Source: Taibaiella sp. (GTDB taxonomy: Bacteria; Bacteroidota; Bacteroidia; Chitinophagales; Chitinophagaceae). From it: a DNA stretch of 64,000 nucleotides. Shown here in pieces: positions 54,502 through 62,722 of the stretch. The stretch is taken from assembly GCA_021740995.1 (NCBI GenBank), contig JAIOYR010000005.1:34400-98399 (forward strand), given 5' to 3'. The position numbers were made by a program, and so were the translations under genes. Below the pieces are notes generated by a model. It ran no database searches, was not told the origin of the DNA, and saw only the letters and a program-made list of their open reading frames with translations. Every line of letters starts with the position of its first letter. The stretch's first letter is position 1.

Positions 54502-56130
54502 TTACACCTGCATCACCCCTACCTTAAAATCTCTTTCCTCTTTGGCATGGTTAGCCGCATTTATCCCTTCGGAAATTACATTGCGTGTTTCGGCAGGGTC
54601 TATTATCTCGTCTACCCAAAGGCGTGCCGCCGCATAGTAAGACGATGTTTGGCTATCATACCTGTCCATTATCTCTTTCAGCATTGCTTTTTCTTTTTCC
54701 GGGTCTATCACTTCACCTTTCGCTTTCAGCGATGCTACCTGTATCTGTAGCAGCGTTTTGGCTGCCTGCTCTCCACCCATTACTGCGATTTTGGCATTAG
54801 GCCACGCATAGATAAACCGTGGGTCGTAGGCCTTGCCGCACATAGCGTAGTTGCCCGCACCATAAGAGTTGCCTATGATGATGGTTATCTTGGGTACTAC
54901 AGAGTTGGCTACCGCATTTACCAGTTTTGCGCCATCTTTTATAATGCCGCTCTGCTCGCTGCGGCTGCCCACCATAAAGCCCGTCACATCCTGCAAAAAC
55001 ACAAGTGGTATCCGCTTCTGGTTGCAGTTCATAATAAATCGTGCAGCTTTGTCGGCACTGTCATTGTATATCACTCCGCCTATCTGCATTTCGCCCTTGC
55101 CGCTCTTTACTATTTTGCGCTGGTTGGCTACTATACCTACTGCCCAGCCGTCTACGCGGGCATAACCGCACACTATGGTTTTGCCATAATCTTCTTTAAA
55201 CTGGTCGAACTCCGAATTGTCTACTATACATTTGATTACATCTACCACATCATACTGCTTGTTGTTCTGTGCCGACACTATTCCATAGATCTCGGCTACA
55301 TCCTTAGCGGGTGGCACGGGTTTGGCGCGGTCATAGCCTCTGCGGGGTTGCTCTCCTACCTTATCCATTATGCGGCGCACCTGGTCCAGGCATTGCGCCT
55401 CTGTGTCAAATTTGTAATCGGCTATTCCGCTCACCTCTGTGTGCATCTTGGCACCACCCAGAGCCTGCTGGTCAGCATCTTCGCCTATAGCTGCCTTTAC
55501 CAGGTAAGGGCCTGCAAGAAATATTGAACCATTACCTTCCACCATCAGCGTTTCATCGCTCATTATGGGCAGGTAGGCACCACCGGCTACGCAGCTACCC
55601 ATTACTGCCGCTATCTGGGTGATTCCCATAGCGCTCATTTGAGCATTGTTGCGGAATATGCGTCCGAAGTGTTCTTTGTCGGGGAAAATCTCGTCCTGCA
55701 TAGGCAGATATACTCCGGCGCTGTCAACTATATATATCACCGGCAGGTGATTTTCCATCGCTATCTCCTGCATCCGCAGGTTTTTCTTTCCTGTGATGGG
55801 GAACCATGCACCAGCTTTTACGGTATTGTCATTGGCTACTATCACACACAGTCTGCCGCATACATAGCCCAGCCCTGCTATAGTGCCACCCGCCGGGCAG
55901 CCTCCATGCTCCTGATACATATCGTATCCGGTAAACGAGCCTATTTCTGTAAATGTGCTACCCTTGTCTATCAGGTATTGTATACGCTCGCGGGGTGCCA
56001 TTTTTCCCTTTTCGCGGGCTTTGTCCATACTCTTCTTGCCGCCACCTTGCGATATTATATTGTGCCTACGCTTCATTTCGCTGACAGCAAGGCGCATAGC
56101 ATCTTCATTTTTATTGAACTCCAGATTCAT
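54502..56130 (-). CDS. Acyl-CoA carboxylase, carboxyltransferase (beta) subunit
   Basis: 542 residues from the ATG at 56130 (MNLEFNKNEDAM); one codon upstream is a TTG. Both crotonase-type halves are present: KMAPRERIQYLIDKGSTFTE, GCPAGGTIAGLGYV, VDSAGVYLPMQDEIFPD, GGAYLPIMSDETLMVEG and GPYLVKAAIGED in the first; YGKTIVCGYARVDGWAVGIV, FLQDVTGFMVGSRSEQSGII and GNSYGAGNYAMCGKAYDPRF in the second. The pattern (QDEIFPD, GNSYGAG) fits methylcrotonyl-CoA carboxylase beta, used in leucine degradation. A propionyl/geranyl-CoA type cannot be excluded. No biotin-carboxylase alpha subunit is adjacent in the window. Confidence 0.92.
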   Translation of the reverse strand: MNLEFNKNEDAMRLAVSEMKRRHNIISQGGGKKSMDKAREKGKMAPRERIQYLIDKGSTFTEIGSFTGYDMYQEHGGCPAGGTIAGLGYVCGRLCVIVANDNTVKAGAWFPITGKKNLRMQEIAMENHLPVIYIVDSAGVYLPMQDEIFPDKEHFGRIFRNNAQMSAMGITQIAAVMGSCVAGGAYLPIMSDETLMVEGNGSIFLAGPYLVKAAIGEDADQQALGGAKMHTEVSGIADYKFDTEAQCLDQVRRIMDKVGEQPRRGYDRAKPVPPAKDVAEIYGIVSAQNNKQYDVVDVIKCIVDNSEFDQFKEDYGKTIVCGYARVDGWAVGIVANQRKIVKSGKGEMQIGGVIYNDSADKAARFIMNCNQKRIPLVFLQDVTGFMVGSRSEQSGIIKDGAKLVNAVANSVVPKITIIIGNSYGAGNYAMCGKAYDPRFIYAWPNAKIAVMGGEQAAKTLLQIQVASLKAKGEVIDPEKEKAMLKEIMDRYDSQTSSYYAAARLWVDEIIDPAETRNVISEGINAANHAKEERDFKVGVMQV

Positions 56131-56317
56131 CAATTATGTATTTGATTGTAAAAATAGGGTAATAATTGTTTCCTGACTAGGGCAAAAATCCGGCTTTTAT
56201 CGAAATCTGGTTAGTGCCTGAAACTTTTATAAGCCATGCATAGGATTTGTTTAATTTATATCTCGTGAATTTGCGGGTGAATTTTTGCTGAAATCACGAT
56301 AATTACCTCCCAAATGC

Positions 56318-56325
56318 TATTTTTG
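56318..56325 (+). promoter_or_regulatory. -7 promoter element of the M16 peptidase operon
   Basis: TATTTTTG matches TAnnTTTG, 19 nt before the ATG. There is no TTG at the ideal -33 distance. Confidence 0.4.
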
Positions 56326-56344
56326 CCGCAAATAATAAATAATT

Positions 56345-57712
56345 ATGAAGCGAACCGCTTTTTATAGCCTTTTGCTGGGTGTGTCCTTTCTTACCACACT
56401 CACCAAGCAAGCTACTGCTAAAATCAGTTTTACTCAATACACCATGCCAAATGGTCTGCATGTAATACTGCACGAAGACCATTCTACTCCCATTGTTGCC
56501 GTATCGCTGATGTATCATGTGGGTTCCAAGAACGAACACCCTGAACGCACCGGGTTTGCTCACTTCTTTGAGCATCTTTTGTTTGAGGGTAGTGAAAACA
56601 TAAAACGTGGTGAATTTATGAAACTGGTGCAGTCTGCAGGCGGACAACTGAACGCAAATACCACACAGGACCGTACTTTCTATTATGAGGTACTCCCTTC
56701 CAATCAGCTCGAACTGGCTTTGTGGATGGAATCTGAGCGTATGCTGCATGCCAAAATAGATGATATAGGTGTGGAAACACAGCGCAAAGTGGTAAAAGAG
56801 GAGAAAAAACAACGTTATGACAACACTCCTTACGGGCAGCTGATTAATGTAATTTTCGAAAATGCATATACTACCTATCCTTACCGGTGGAGCCCAATAG
56901 GCAAGGAGCAGTACATAGATCAGGCTACTTTGGCTGAATTTATGGAGTTTTACAAAACATTTTATGTGCCCAACAATGCCGTAATGGTTATAGCCGGCGA
57001 TATAGACCAGGCTAAAACAAAAGAGTTGATTAACAAGTACTACAGCGATATACCAAGAGGGACAAAACCTATACCTCGCCCGACTGAGGTAGAGCCCGTG
57101 CAAAAAGCTGAAAAACGTGTAACGTTTTACGATAATGTACAACTGCCTGGTGTTGTATTGGCTTACCATATGCCAAAGCAGGGTACACACGATTATTATG
57201 CTATTCAACTGCTTACGCAGCTAATGTCTAAAGGAAAAAGCTCCCGATTCGAAAAGGAAGTGGTAGACAAACAGGAAAAAGCAATTCAGGCAGCAGCATT
57301 CGATCTTGGCAACGAAGAGCCGGGAATGGCTATAATGCTGGGTATTGCCAACATGGGCGTGAGTGCTTCAGACCTCGAGCAATCTATGCTGGGCGAGGTA
57401 GAGAAACTGAAGAAAGAAGGAATTACTGACGAAGAGTACAAAAAACTACAGAATCAGGCAGAGAATGACTTTATTGAACAAAACCAGAAAGTGCTGGGCG
57501 TTGCTACCAATCTGGCTACCTATCATACCTACATGGGCAACGCAGACCTGATAAACACAGAACTGGACAGGTACAAAAAAGTATCAAAAGACGACATTAA
57601 GCGTGTAGCCAATAAGTACTTCACCAAAGAAAATCGTCTGGTGGTGCACTATCTGCCTAAGTCAGAAGAAAACAAGACTAAAGAAAGTGCTAACAATCCC
57701 AAAGGAAAATAG
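56345..57712 (+). CDS. M16-family zinc peptidase, catalytic subunit
   Basis: 455 residues. Signal peptide about 1-25. The inverted zinc motif is HFFEH (His73, Glu76, His77) in GFAHFFEHLLFEGSENI, with the third ligand Glu153 in KEEKKQRYDN exactly 76 residues on. The second, inactive M16 domain (about 250-440) follows. It probably forms a periplasmic heterodimer with the next gene product, as PqqF/YmxG- or MPP-like pairs do. It degrades or processes peptides. It is first of two genes, 72 nt apart, with its own -7 box upstream and a shared terminator after the second gene. Confidence 0.93.
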   Translation: MKRTAFYSLLLGVSFLTTLTKQATAKISFTQYTMPNGLHVILHEDHSTPIVAVSLMYHVGSKNEHPERTGFAHFFEHLLFEGSENIKRGEFMKLVQSAGGQLNANTTQDRTFYYEVLPSNQLELALWMESERMLHAKIDDIGVETQRKVVKEEKKQRYDNTPYGQLINVIFENAYTTYPYRWSPIGKEQYIDQATLAEFMEFYKTFYVPNNAVMVIAGDIDQAKTKELINKYYSDIPRGTKPIPRPTEVEPVQKAEKRVTFYDNVQLPGVVLAYHMPKQGTHDYYAIQLLTQLMSKGKSSRFEKEVVDKQEKAIQAAAFDLGNEEPGMAIMLGIANMGVSASDLEQSMLGEVEKLKKEGITDEEYKKLQNQAENDFIEQNQKVLGVATNLATYHTYMGNADLINTELDRYKKVSKDDIKRVANKYFTKENRLVVHYLPKSEENKTKESANNPKGK

Positions 57713-57784
57713 TGCAGGTACCTGAGCCGTTTTTCAGATGCCATTCAATAATTATTTATAGCTAAACAGCTTAAAAGAACTACA

Positions 57785-59896
57785 ATGAAAAAAGTAATAG
57801 TATCAATTATATCACTTGCCATGGTTGCTGCAGCTTATGCACAACCGGTAGACCGCAGCAAAAGACCGCAGCCGGGGGCAGCACCCGAAATATCGTTGGG
57901 TAAATCTGAAAATTTCACCCTGTCTAATGGCATGAAAATTTTTGTGGTGGAAAATCACAAGCTACCCACCTTTTCCGTTAGTCTGCAGCTCGATATAAAA
58001 CCAGAGCTGGAGGGCGATATGGCGGGCTATCGCAGTATGATGTCAGAGTTGCTGATGGCAGGCACAGCTACCCGCAGCAAAGACAAGTTGAATGCCGAAA
58101 TAGATCAAATGGGTGCTGACATAAACATAAATAGCGAAGGTATCACAGCCGGCGGTCTCAAAAAATATCAGGAAAAGATATTTGAACTGATGGCTGATGT
58201 GGCTATGAATGCAGTGATAACCAAGGACGAGCTGGACAGGACAAAGAAAAAAGCACTGTCTGGTTTAGAAACTCAGAAAAACCAGCCCGATGCAATGGTG
58301 GAAAATGTTAGTTCTGCAATCAATTATGGTAGCAGACATCCTTATGGCGAAGTGGCCACTCAGGAAACAGTGCAGAAAATAACACTGGAGCGTTGCCGCA
58401 TGTACTACAGAAATTATTTCCGTCCAAATGTAGCATATATGGCTGTTGTGGGCGATGTTACTGCAGCTGAGCTGAAGCCAATGCTGGAAAAACAATTCGG
58501 TAAATGGCAGAGTGCTCCTGTTGCAGCTAATCCTTATCCGGCTCCGCTTACCGCGTCAACTACCCCTACCAAAGTATCTTTTGCGCCTCGTACTGCTGCG
58601 GTACAGAGTGTAGTCAGTGTTACTTATCCAATTACTGATCTCAAACCCGGCATGGACGATGTGATAAAAGCAAAAGTTACCAACACCATATTGGGTGGCG
58701 GCTCTCAGGGTCGGTTGTTTCAGAATATTCGTGAAAAACATGGATGGGGTTATGGTTCTTACTCCTCATTGCAGGAAGATAACATTTGTGGCAGTTTCAC
58801 AGCATCGCTCAAATGCAAGAACGTAGTGTCTGACAGTGCACTGGAAGCACTGCTCAATGAAATGCGCATCATTCGCACCGAAAAAGTAAGCGACTCCACG
58901 CTGCGCAATACCATAAACTTTATGTCGGGCAACTTCGCCATAAGCCTCGAGGACCCAAGACGTATTGCTCAGTTCGCTATCAATATAGAGCGTTACAACA
59001 TGCCCAAAGACTATTACAAAAACTACCTTAAGAACCTGAGTGCAGTAACTGTTGATGATGTACTGGAAACAGCAAAAAAATACATTCGCCCGGACAATGC
59101 AAATATTATAGTAGCTGGCAGCAAAGAAGAAGTGGCCAACAAGCTTGCCAGATTCTCTGCCGATAACAAGGTAAACTACTACGATTATGCAGGCAAGCCT
59201 ATTGCCGCTACAGAGGCAAAAGCAGTGCCACTGGGCCTTACTGCCGATGATGTGTACAAGAAGTACTTAATGGCAATAGGTGGAGAAAAGGCCCTCAACG
59301 GACTTAAAGATCTGAAACTGATAAGTACTGCAGAAATACAAGGAATGCCACTTACTATTACCATTGCCAAAAAAAGTGGTAATAAAATCAGGCAAACCGT
59401 TGAAGCGGATATGGGAGGCAATAAGATGACGTTCCAGAAGAAAGTGTTTGATGGAGCTAAAGGTTATATGGAGCAACAAGGCAAGAAAATGGACATGACT
59501 GCCGAAGATATTGCCGCTACAATACAGGAGGCAGACCTTCAGGCTGAGTTGCACGACGCGCAATATGGCATCAAACGTACGCTAAAAGGCATAGAAACAA
59601 TAGAAGGTGCCGAAGCATATATTGTAGAAGCTACAGATGCCAAGAACAAAAAGACTACCGAATATTTCGATGCGAAAAGCGGGTTTCTGGTGCGCCAAAC
59701 CAAGTATGACAAAGACGAAAAGGGAAACGAAGTAGCTATGGCTACAGATATGTCTGATTATCGCGATGTGCCGGGTGCAGGTGGATACAAGGTTCCTTAC
59801 TTCATCAGCGTACCCGGTCCGGGTGGAATGAACCTGAATATGAAAGTGCAAGCGGTAGAAGTAAACAAAGGTATACCGGATAGCGATTTTCAATAG
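57785..59896 (+). CDS. M16-family non-catalytic subunit with fused C-terminal LolA-like domain
   Basis: 703 residues. Signal peptide 1-19 (AYAQ). The two M16 domains (about 30-260 and 265-480) lack HxxEH: the position reads YRSMMSELLMAGT. The partner-subunit Arg/Tyr motif LFQNIREKHGWGYGSYSS is intact, as in the non-catalytic half of M16 heterodimers. Residues about 490-703 are an extra beta-rich domain (YLMAIGGEKALNGLKDLKLI, GYMEQQGKKMDMT, FDAKSGFLVRQTKYDKD, YFISVPGPGGMNL) resembling a LolA/outer-membrane-lipoprotein-sorting fold. This suggests binding to a lipid or a lipoprotein substrate (inference). Confidence 0.9.
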   Translation: MKKVIVSIISLAMVAAAYAQPVDRSKRPQPGAAPEISLGKSENFTLSNGMKIFVVENHKLPTFSVSLQLDIKPELEGDMAGYRSMMSELLMAGTATRSKDKLNAEIDQMGADININSEGITAGGLKKYQEKIFELMADVAMNAVITKDELDRTKKKALSGLETQKNQPDAMVENVSSAINYGSRHPYGEVATQETVQKITLERCRMYYRNYFRPNVAYMAVVGDVTAAELKPMLEKQFGKWQSAPVAANPYPAPLTASTTPTKVSFAPRTAAVQSVVSVTYPITDLKPGMDDVIKAKVTNTILGGGSQGRLFQNIREKHGWGYGSYSSLQEDNICGSFTASLKCKNVVSDSALEALLNEMRIIRTEKVSDSTLRNTINFMSGNFAISLEDPRRIAQFAINIERYNMPKDYYKNYLKNLSAVTVDDVLETAKKYIRPDNANIIVAGSKEEVANKLARFSADNKVNYYDYAGKPIAATEAKAVPLGLTADDVYKKYLMAIGGEKALNGLKDLKLISTAEIQGMPLTITIAKKSGNKIRQTVEADMGGNKMTFQKKVFDGAKGYMEQQGKKMDMTAEDIAATIQEADLQAELHDAQYGIKRTLKGIETIEGAEAYIVEATDAKNKKTTEYFDAKSGFLVRQTKYDKDEKGNEVAMATDMSDYRDVPGAGGYKVPYFISVPGPGGMNLNMKVQAVEVNKGIPDSDFQ

Positions 59897-59916
59897 AATA
59901 GTATTGATAAACTTTG

Positions 59917-59944
59917 CAAAAGGCAGCCATCTGGTTGCCTTTTG
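59917..59944 (+). terminator. Rho-independent terminator of the M16 operon
   Basis: A 12-bp stem with one G:U pair (CAAAAGGCAGCC at 59917-59928, GGTTGCCTTTTG at 59933-59944, loop ATCT) is followed by TGTTTT. Confidence 0.82.
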
Positions 59945-60062
59945 TGTTTTGGTAATTAATTCAGGATTAAGCCATTCAGGTGGTGGGTGAAAAATTTGCC
60001 TGTTTGTTTTTTAATGTCTTATTGGTATTACTTACATTCGCACAACCTCACAACATACCGGT

Positions 60063-60590
60063 ATGCGTCGCTTCTACGTGCTGTTACTCTTATTGTTTGT
60101 CTTGCTTTCTTCCTGTCATAAAAAACTGTCGAAGCAACGCAGAACATTGCGACACAAGCTCACTACTGAAGAGTACATAAAAGCTTACAAAAAAATTGCC
60201 CGTAAAGAAATGAAGCGACATGGGGTGCCGGCAAGCATCACGCTTGCTCAGGGGATATTGGAATCTAATAGTGGCAATAGCACTCTGGCACGAAAGGCGC
60301 ACAACCACTTTGGGATAAAATGTACCAGCGACTGGCATGGAAAAACATTCCATGCAGATGATGACAAGCCCAACGAATGTTTCCGCCGGTACAAATATGC
60401 TGCCGCATCTTTTCATGATCATACTGAATTCCTGAAACGTAAGCGATATGCCAGCCTCTTTGACCTGGAGCGCGATGATTATGAAGGTTGGGCAAAAGGT
60501 CTGAAAAAAGCCGGTTATGCTACCAATCCCCGTTACCCGCAACTACTCATAAACCTCATAGAAAAACACAAATTGTATAAGTATGACTAA
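60063..60590 (+). CDS. Glucosaminidase-domain lipoprotein (GH73-type)
   Basis: 175 residues. The lipoprotein signal MRRFYVLLLLLFVLLSSC gives Cys18. The GH73/FlgJ-type domain has YIKAYKKIARKEMKRHGVPA, SITLAQGILESNSGNSTLAR (catalytic Glu in LES) and AHNHFGIKCTSDWHGKTFHA. The C-terminal YPQLLINLIEKHKLYKYD ends the domain, and there is no LysM repeat. It is expected to cut GlcNAc-MurNAc bonds in peptidoglycan at the outer-membrane side. It overlaps the next gene by 8 nt, so the two are co-translated. Confidence 0.9.
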   Translation: MRRFYVLLLLLFVLLSSCHKKLSKQRRTLRHKLTTEEYIKAYKKIARKEMKRHGVPASITLAQGILESNSGNSTLARKAHNHFGIKCTSDWHGKTFHADDDKPNECFRRYKYAAASFHDHTEFLKRKRYASLFDLERDDYEGWAKGLKKAGYATNPRYPQLLINLIEKHKLYKYD

Positions 60591-61191
60591 GGCTTCTTTA
60601 TCTGTGCGAAAATCTTTATGGGTGTTGCTGCTGCTTGCTGTTTCTGTCTCTGCAACCGCACAGAAAGGAAAGACTAAGCCAAAGGAAAAGCCAAAGGAAA
60701 AAGTTCCTGTCTTTAACTATGTGATAGACGACCCCATGGATGTTTTTGGGCGGCAGCCGGTACCTGCCGATATAGTGCAGGAGGTGCTGCTGCCGGAGTT
60801 CTGCTCCCGCGGAGACAAGCCTATAAAAGATACAGTGCTGGTATATGAATGTTATAACGCTGCCAATAGTCTTCTAAACCCGGATACCTTGTATGATTAC
60901 AGTTTGCTACGTTATGTTTCTGTTACCCAAAGCTATCCCGACCCCGTACAAATATACAAAGCAGCTGACGGTACAATAAAACCACTGCCTGTGCAGAAAA
61001 TAATATACCGCTACGACAAAACCGGAAACGATAAGTGGTTTAGCGTGAATTATATCACCAATAAGTCAGCTCAGTTGAGGGAATACACCAGCGATATTGT
61101 GCGCAGAGATAGTATCACTGTTCAGGACCCCATTAAAGGCAATTACTTAATTACTGTATATAAGTATTTCAGGGTGTCGCCCATGCAGTAA
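60583..61191 (+). CDS. Hypothetical exported protein
   Basis: 202 residues with a signal peptide (RKSLWVLLLLAVSVSATAQ) after a short N-region. A Lys/Pro-rich linker (KGKTKPKEKPKEKVP) precedes a beta-rich domain: DDPMDVFGRQPVPADIVQEV, LLPEFCSRGDKPIKDTVLVY, KIIYRYDKTGNDKWFSVNY, YLITVYKYFRVSPMQ. No family is recognised. It shares an operon and an 8-nt overlap with the glucosaminidase lipoprotein, suggesting a periplasmic role in envelope maintenance. Ends flush against ispH (opposite strand). Confidence 0.75.
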   Translation: MTKASLSVRKSLWVLLLLAVSVSATAQKGKTKPKEKPKEKVPVFNYVIDDPMDVFGRQPVPADIVQEVLLPEFCSRGDKPIKDTVLVYECYNAANSLLNPDTLYDYSLLRYVSVTQSYPDPVQIYKAADGTIKPLPVQKIIYRYDKTGNDKWFSVNYITNKSAQLREYTSDIVRRDSITVQDPIKGNYLITVYKYFRVSPMQ

Positions 61192-62427
61192 TCATCCCTG
61201 AGCTTGCCATTTTGCAATAGCTTCTGTCATGGCGGGTTCATTTCCGGTCATTGTCGCCAGGCGGTGTATCACCCGTTCCACCAGTGCATCGGGGCAAGAC
61301 GCGCCTGATGTTATCATTACCCGCAGCAAATCTTTCTGGGGTAAATAATTGGTTGTTTCCAGTTCGGTATGTGTATGCTGGTCGTAGTGGCGAATTTCTT
61401 TTTTTGATAGCAGGCAAAACTCATCGCTGATGTAGTAAGTGGGCAGCTTGTGTTCGCACAATTCGGCCAGATGAGAGGTATTGGAACTATTGTACCCTCC
61501 TATTACTAATGCCAGGTCGGCTTGCTCTTCCAGCATACCCTGAACTGCACCCTGATTATCGTTGGTGGCATAGCATAGTGTGTCGCGGGTCTCTGCAAAT
61601 CGTTCAGCAGATTTGTCGGCAGGTACTGCATAGTGTGCCAGTACCACTTGTTTCAGGTAGTCTGCTATAGCCTGTGTTTCACTGGCCAGCATGGTTGTCT
61701 GGTTTACCACACCTATGCGTTGCAGGTCTTTTGTTACATCAAATCCCTGCGAATATTGCCCTTTGAAATCAGCATAAAACTCTTTTGTATCCAGTGCGCC
61801 TGTTATGTACATAGCCAGATGTATTGCCTGTTCCATATCCTTCACTATTACAGTAGGTGTGTGCGCCTTGCTATGAGAGAAGGTTGCTCTTGTTTCTTCG
61901 TGCCCGGGCTTGCCATGTACTACTACTGTATAGCCGTCATCGCCTATTTTTGCTGCACGGTTCCATACTTTTTCTACAAAGGGGCAGGTGGTCTCGTAGC
62001 TGGTGGGGTTAATGCCCTTGCTGCGCAGTTGTTGCTCCAGCTCCAGCGTAGTACCGAAAGCAGGTATTATTACTACATCTGCTGCAGTTAGGTCGTCCCA
62101 GTTTACGAGCATATTTCCTCTGGTGTCCATTATGAAACGGACCCCCAGTGCCACGAGGTCAGCATTCACACCTGGATTGTGTATCATCTCGCTAAGCAGG
62201 AAAATGTGCTTGCCGGGGTTTTCTTCTATTGCTCTGAATGCAATTTCAATAGCATTCTCTACGCCATAGCAAAAACCAAAGTGCCGCGCCAATATCACCT
62301 GCAGCGTGCCCAGATCCAGCACGGTAGGGGAGAAATCCCTTTTCATCTTGTCTGCTGCCTTGCGCTGCTCTTTTATGGCACTTACCAGTGGGCTGCGGTA
62401 GTGTACCGGAACATTAAATGACTTCAT
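61192..62427 (-). CDS. ispH: 4-hydroxy-3-methylbut-2-enyl diphosphate reductase IspH (long form)
   Basis: 411 residues, the long form of the enzyme also seen in cyanobacteria and plants, against about 315 in E. coli. Iron-sulfur ligands and substrate residues: VILARHFGFCYGVENAIEIA (Cys), IHNPGVN, YETTCPFVEKVWNRA (Cys), HGKPGHEETRATFSHS, QTTMLASE, ITSGASCPDALVE (Cys). It makes IPP and DMAPP in the last step of the methylerythritol phosphate pathway. The gene ends flush with the plus-strand gene at 61191. The N-terminal about 45 residues are an extension relative to short IspH. Confidence 0.96.
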   Translation of the reverse strand: MKSFNVPVHYRSPLVSAIKEQRKAADKMKRDFSPTVLDLGTLQVILARHFGFCYGVENAIEIAFRAIEENPGKHIFLLSEMIHNPGVNADLVALGVRFIMDTRGNMLVNWDDLTAADVVIIPAFGTTLELEQQLRSKGINPTSYETTCPFVEKVWNRAAKIGDDGYTVVVHGKPGHEETRATFSHSKAHTPTVIVKDMEQAIHLAMYITGALDTKEFYADFKGQYSQGFDVTKDLQRIGVVNQTTMLASETQAIADYLKQVVLAHYAVPADKSAERFAETRDTLCYATNDNQGAVQGMLEEQADLALVIGGYNSSNTSHLAELCEHKLPTYYISDEFCLLSKKEIRHYDQHTHTELETTNYLPQKDLLRVMITSGASCPDALVERVIHRLATMTGNEPAMTEAIAKWQAQG

Positions 62428-62614
62428 GAGGGTATAAAATTACTGATTAATCAGGAAAACGATTTTTTGATTGTTGGAACCGCACTTCATCTGATATATA
62501 AGTTTTGCCTGTAAATCGTTCTTCAAAAGGAGCGCAAAGGGGAAATATTTATTTGAATTTCACCAAAGGTTTCCTGAAATTTTTACGTCTTGTAATAGAC
62601 AACAATTTTATTGA

Positions 62615-62644
62615 CTGATGATACGCTGTGTCATCAGCTTTTTG
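62615..62644 (+). terminator. Terminator-like hairpin in a leader region
   Basis: Stem CTGATGATA / TGTCATCAG (one G:U pair, 5-nt loop, 62615-62637) is followed by CTTTTTGTT on the plus strand. No plus-strand gene lies upstream (ispH is on the other strand), so it could be an attenuator for the large secreted protein at 62723 or the end of a small RNA. The rest of the 62428-62722 gap shows nothing else I can name. Confidence 0.5.
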
Positions 62645-62722
62645 TTATCTACTATAAATACCTGAACTTTGTTATTGAATTTGTGGCTGCAGAGCCGCTT
62701 CAAATGAGAATCTGGCGGTATT

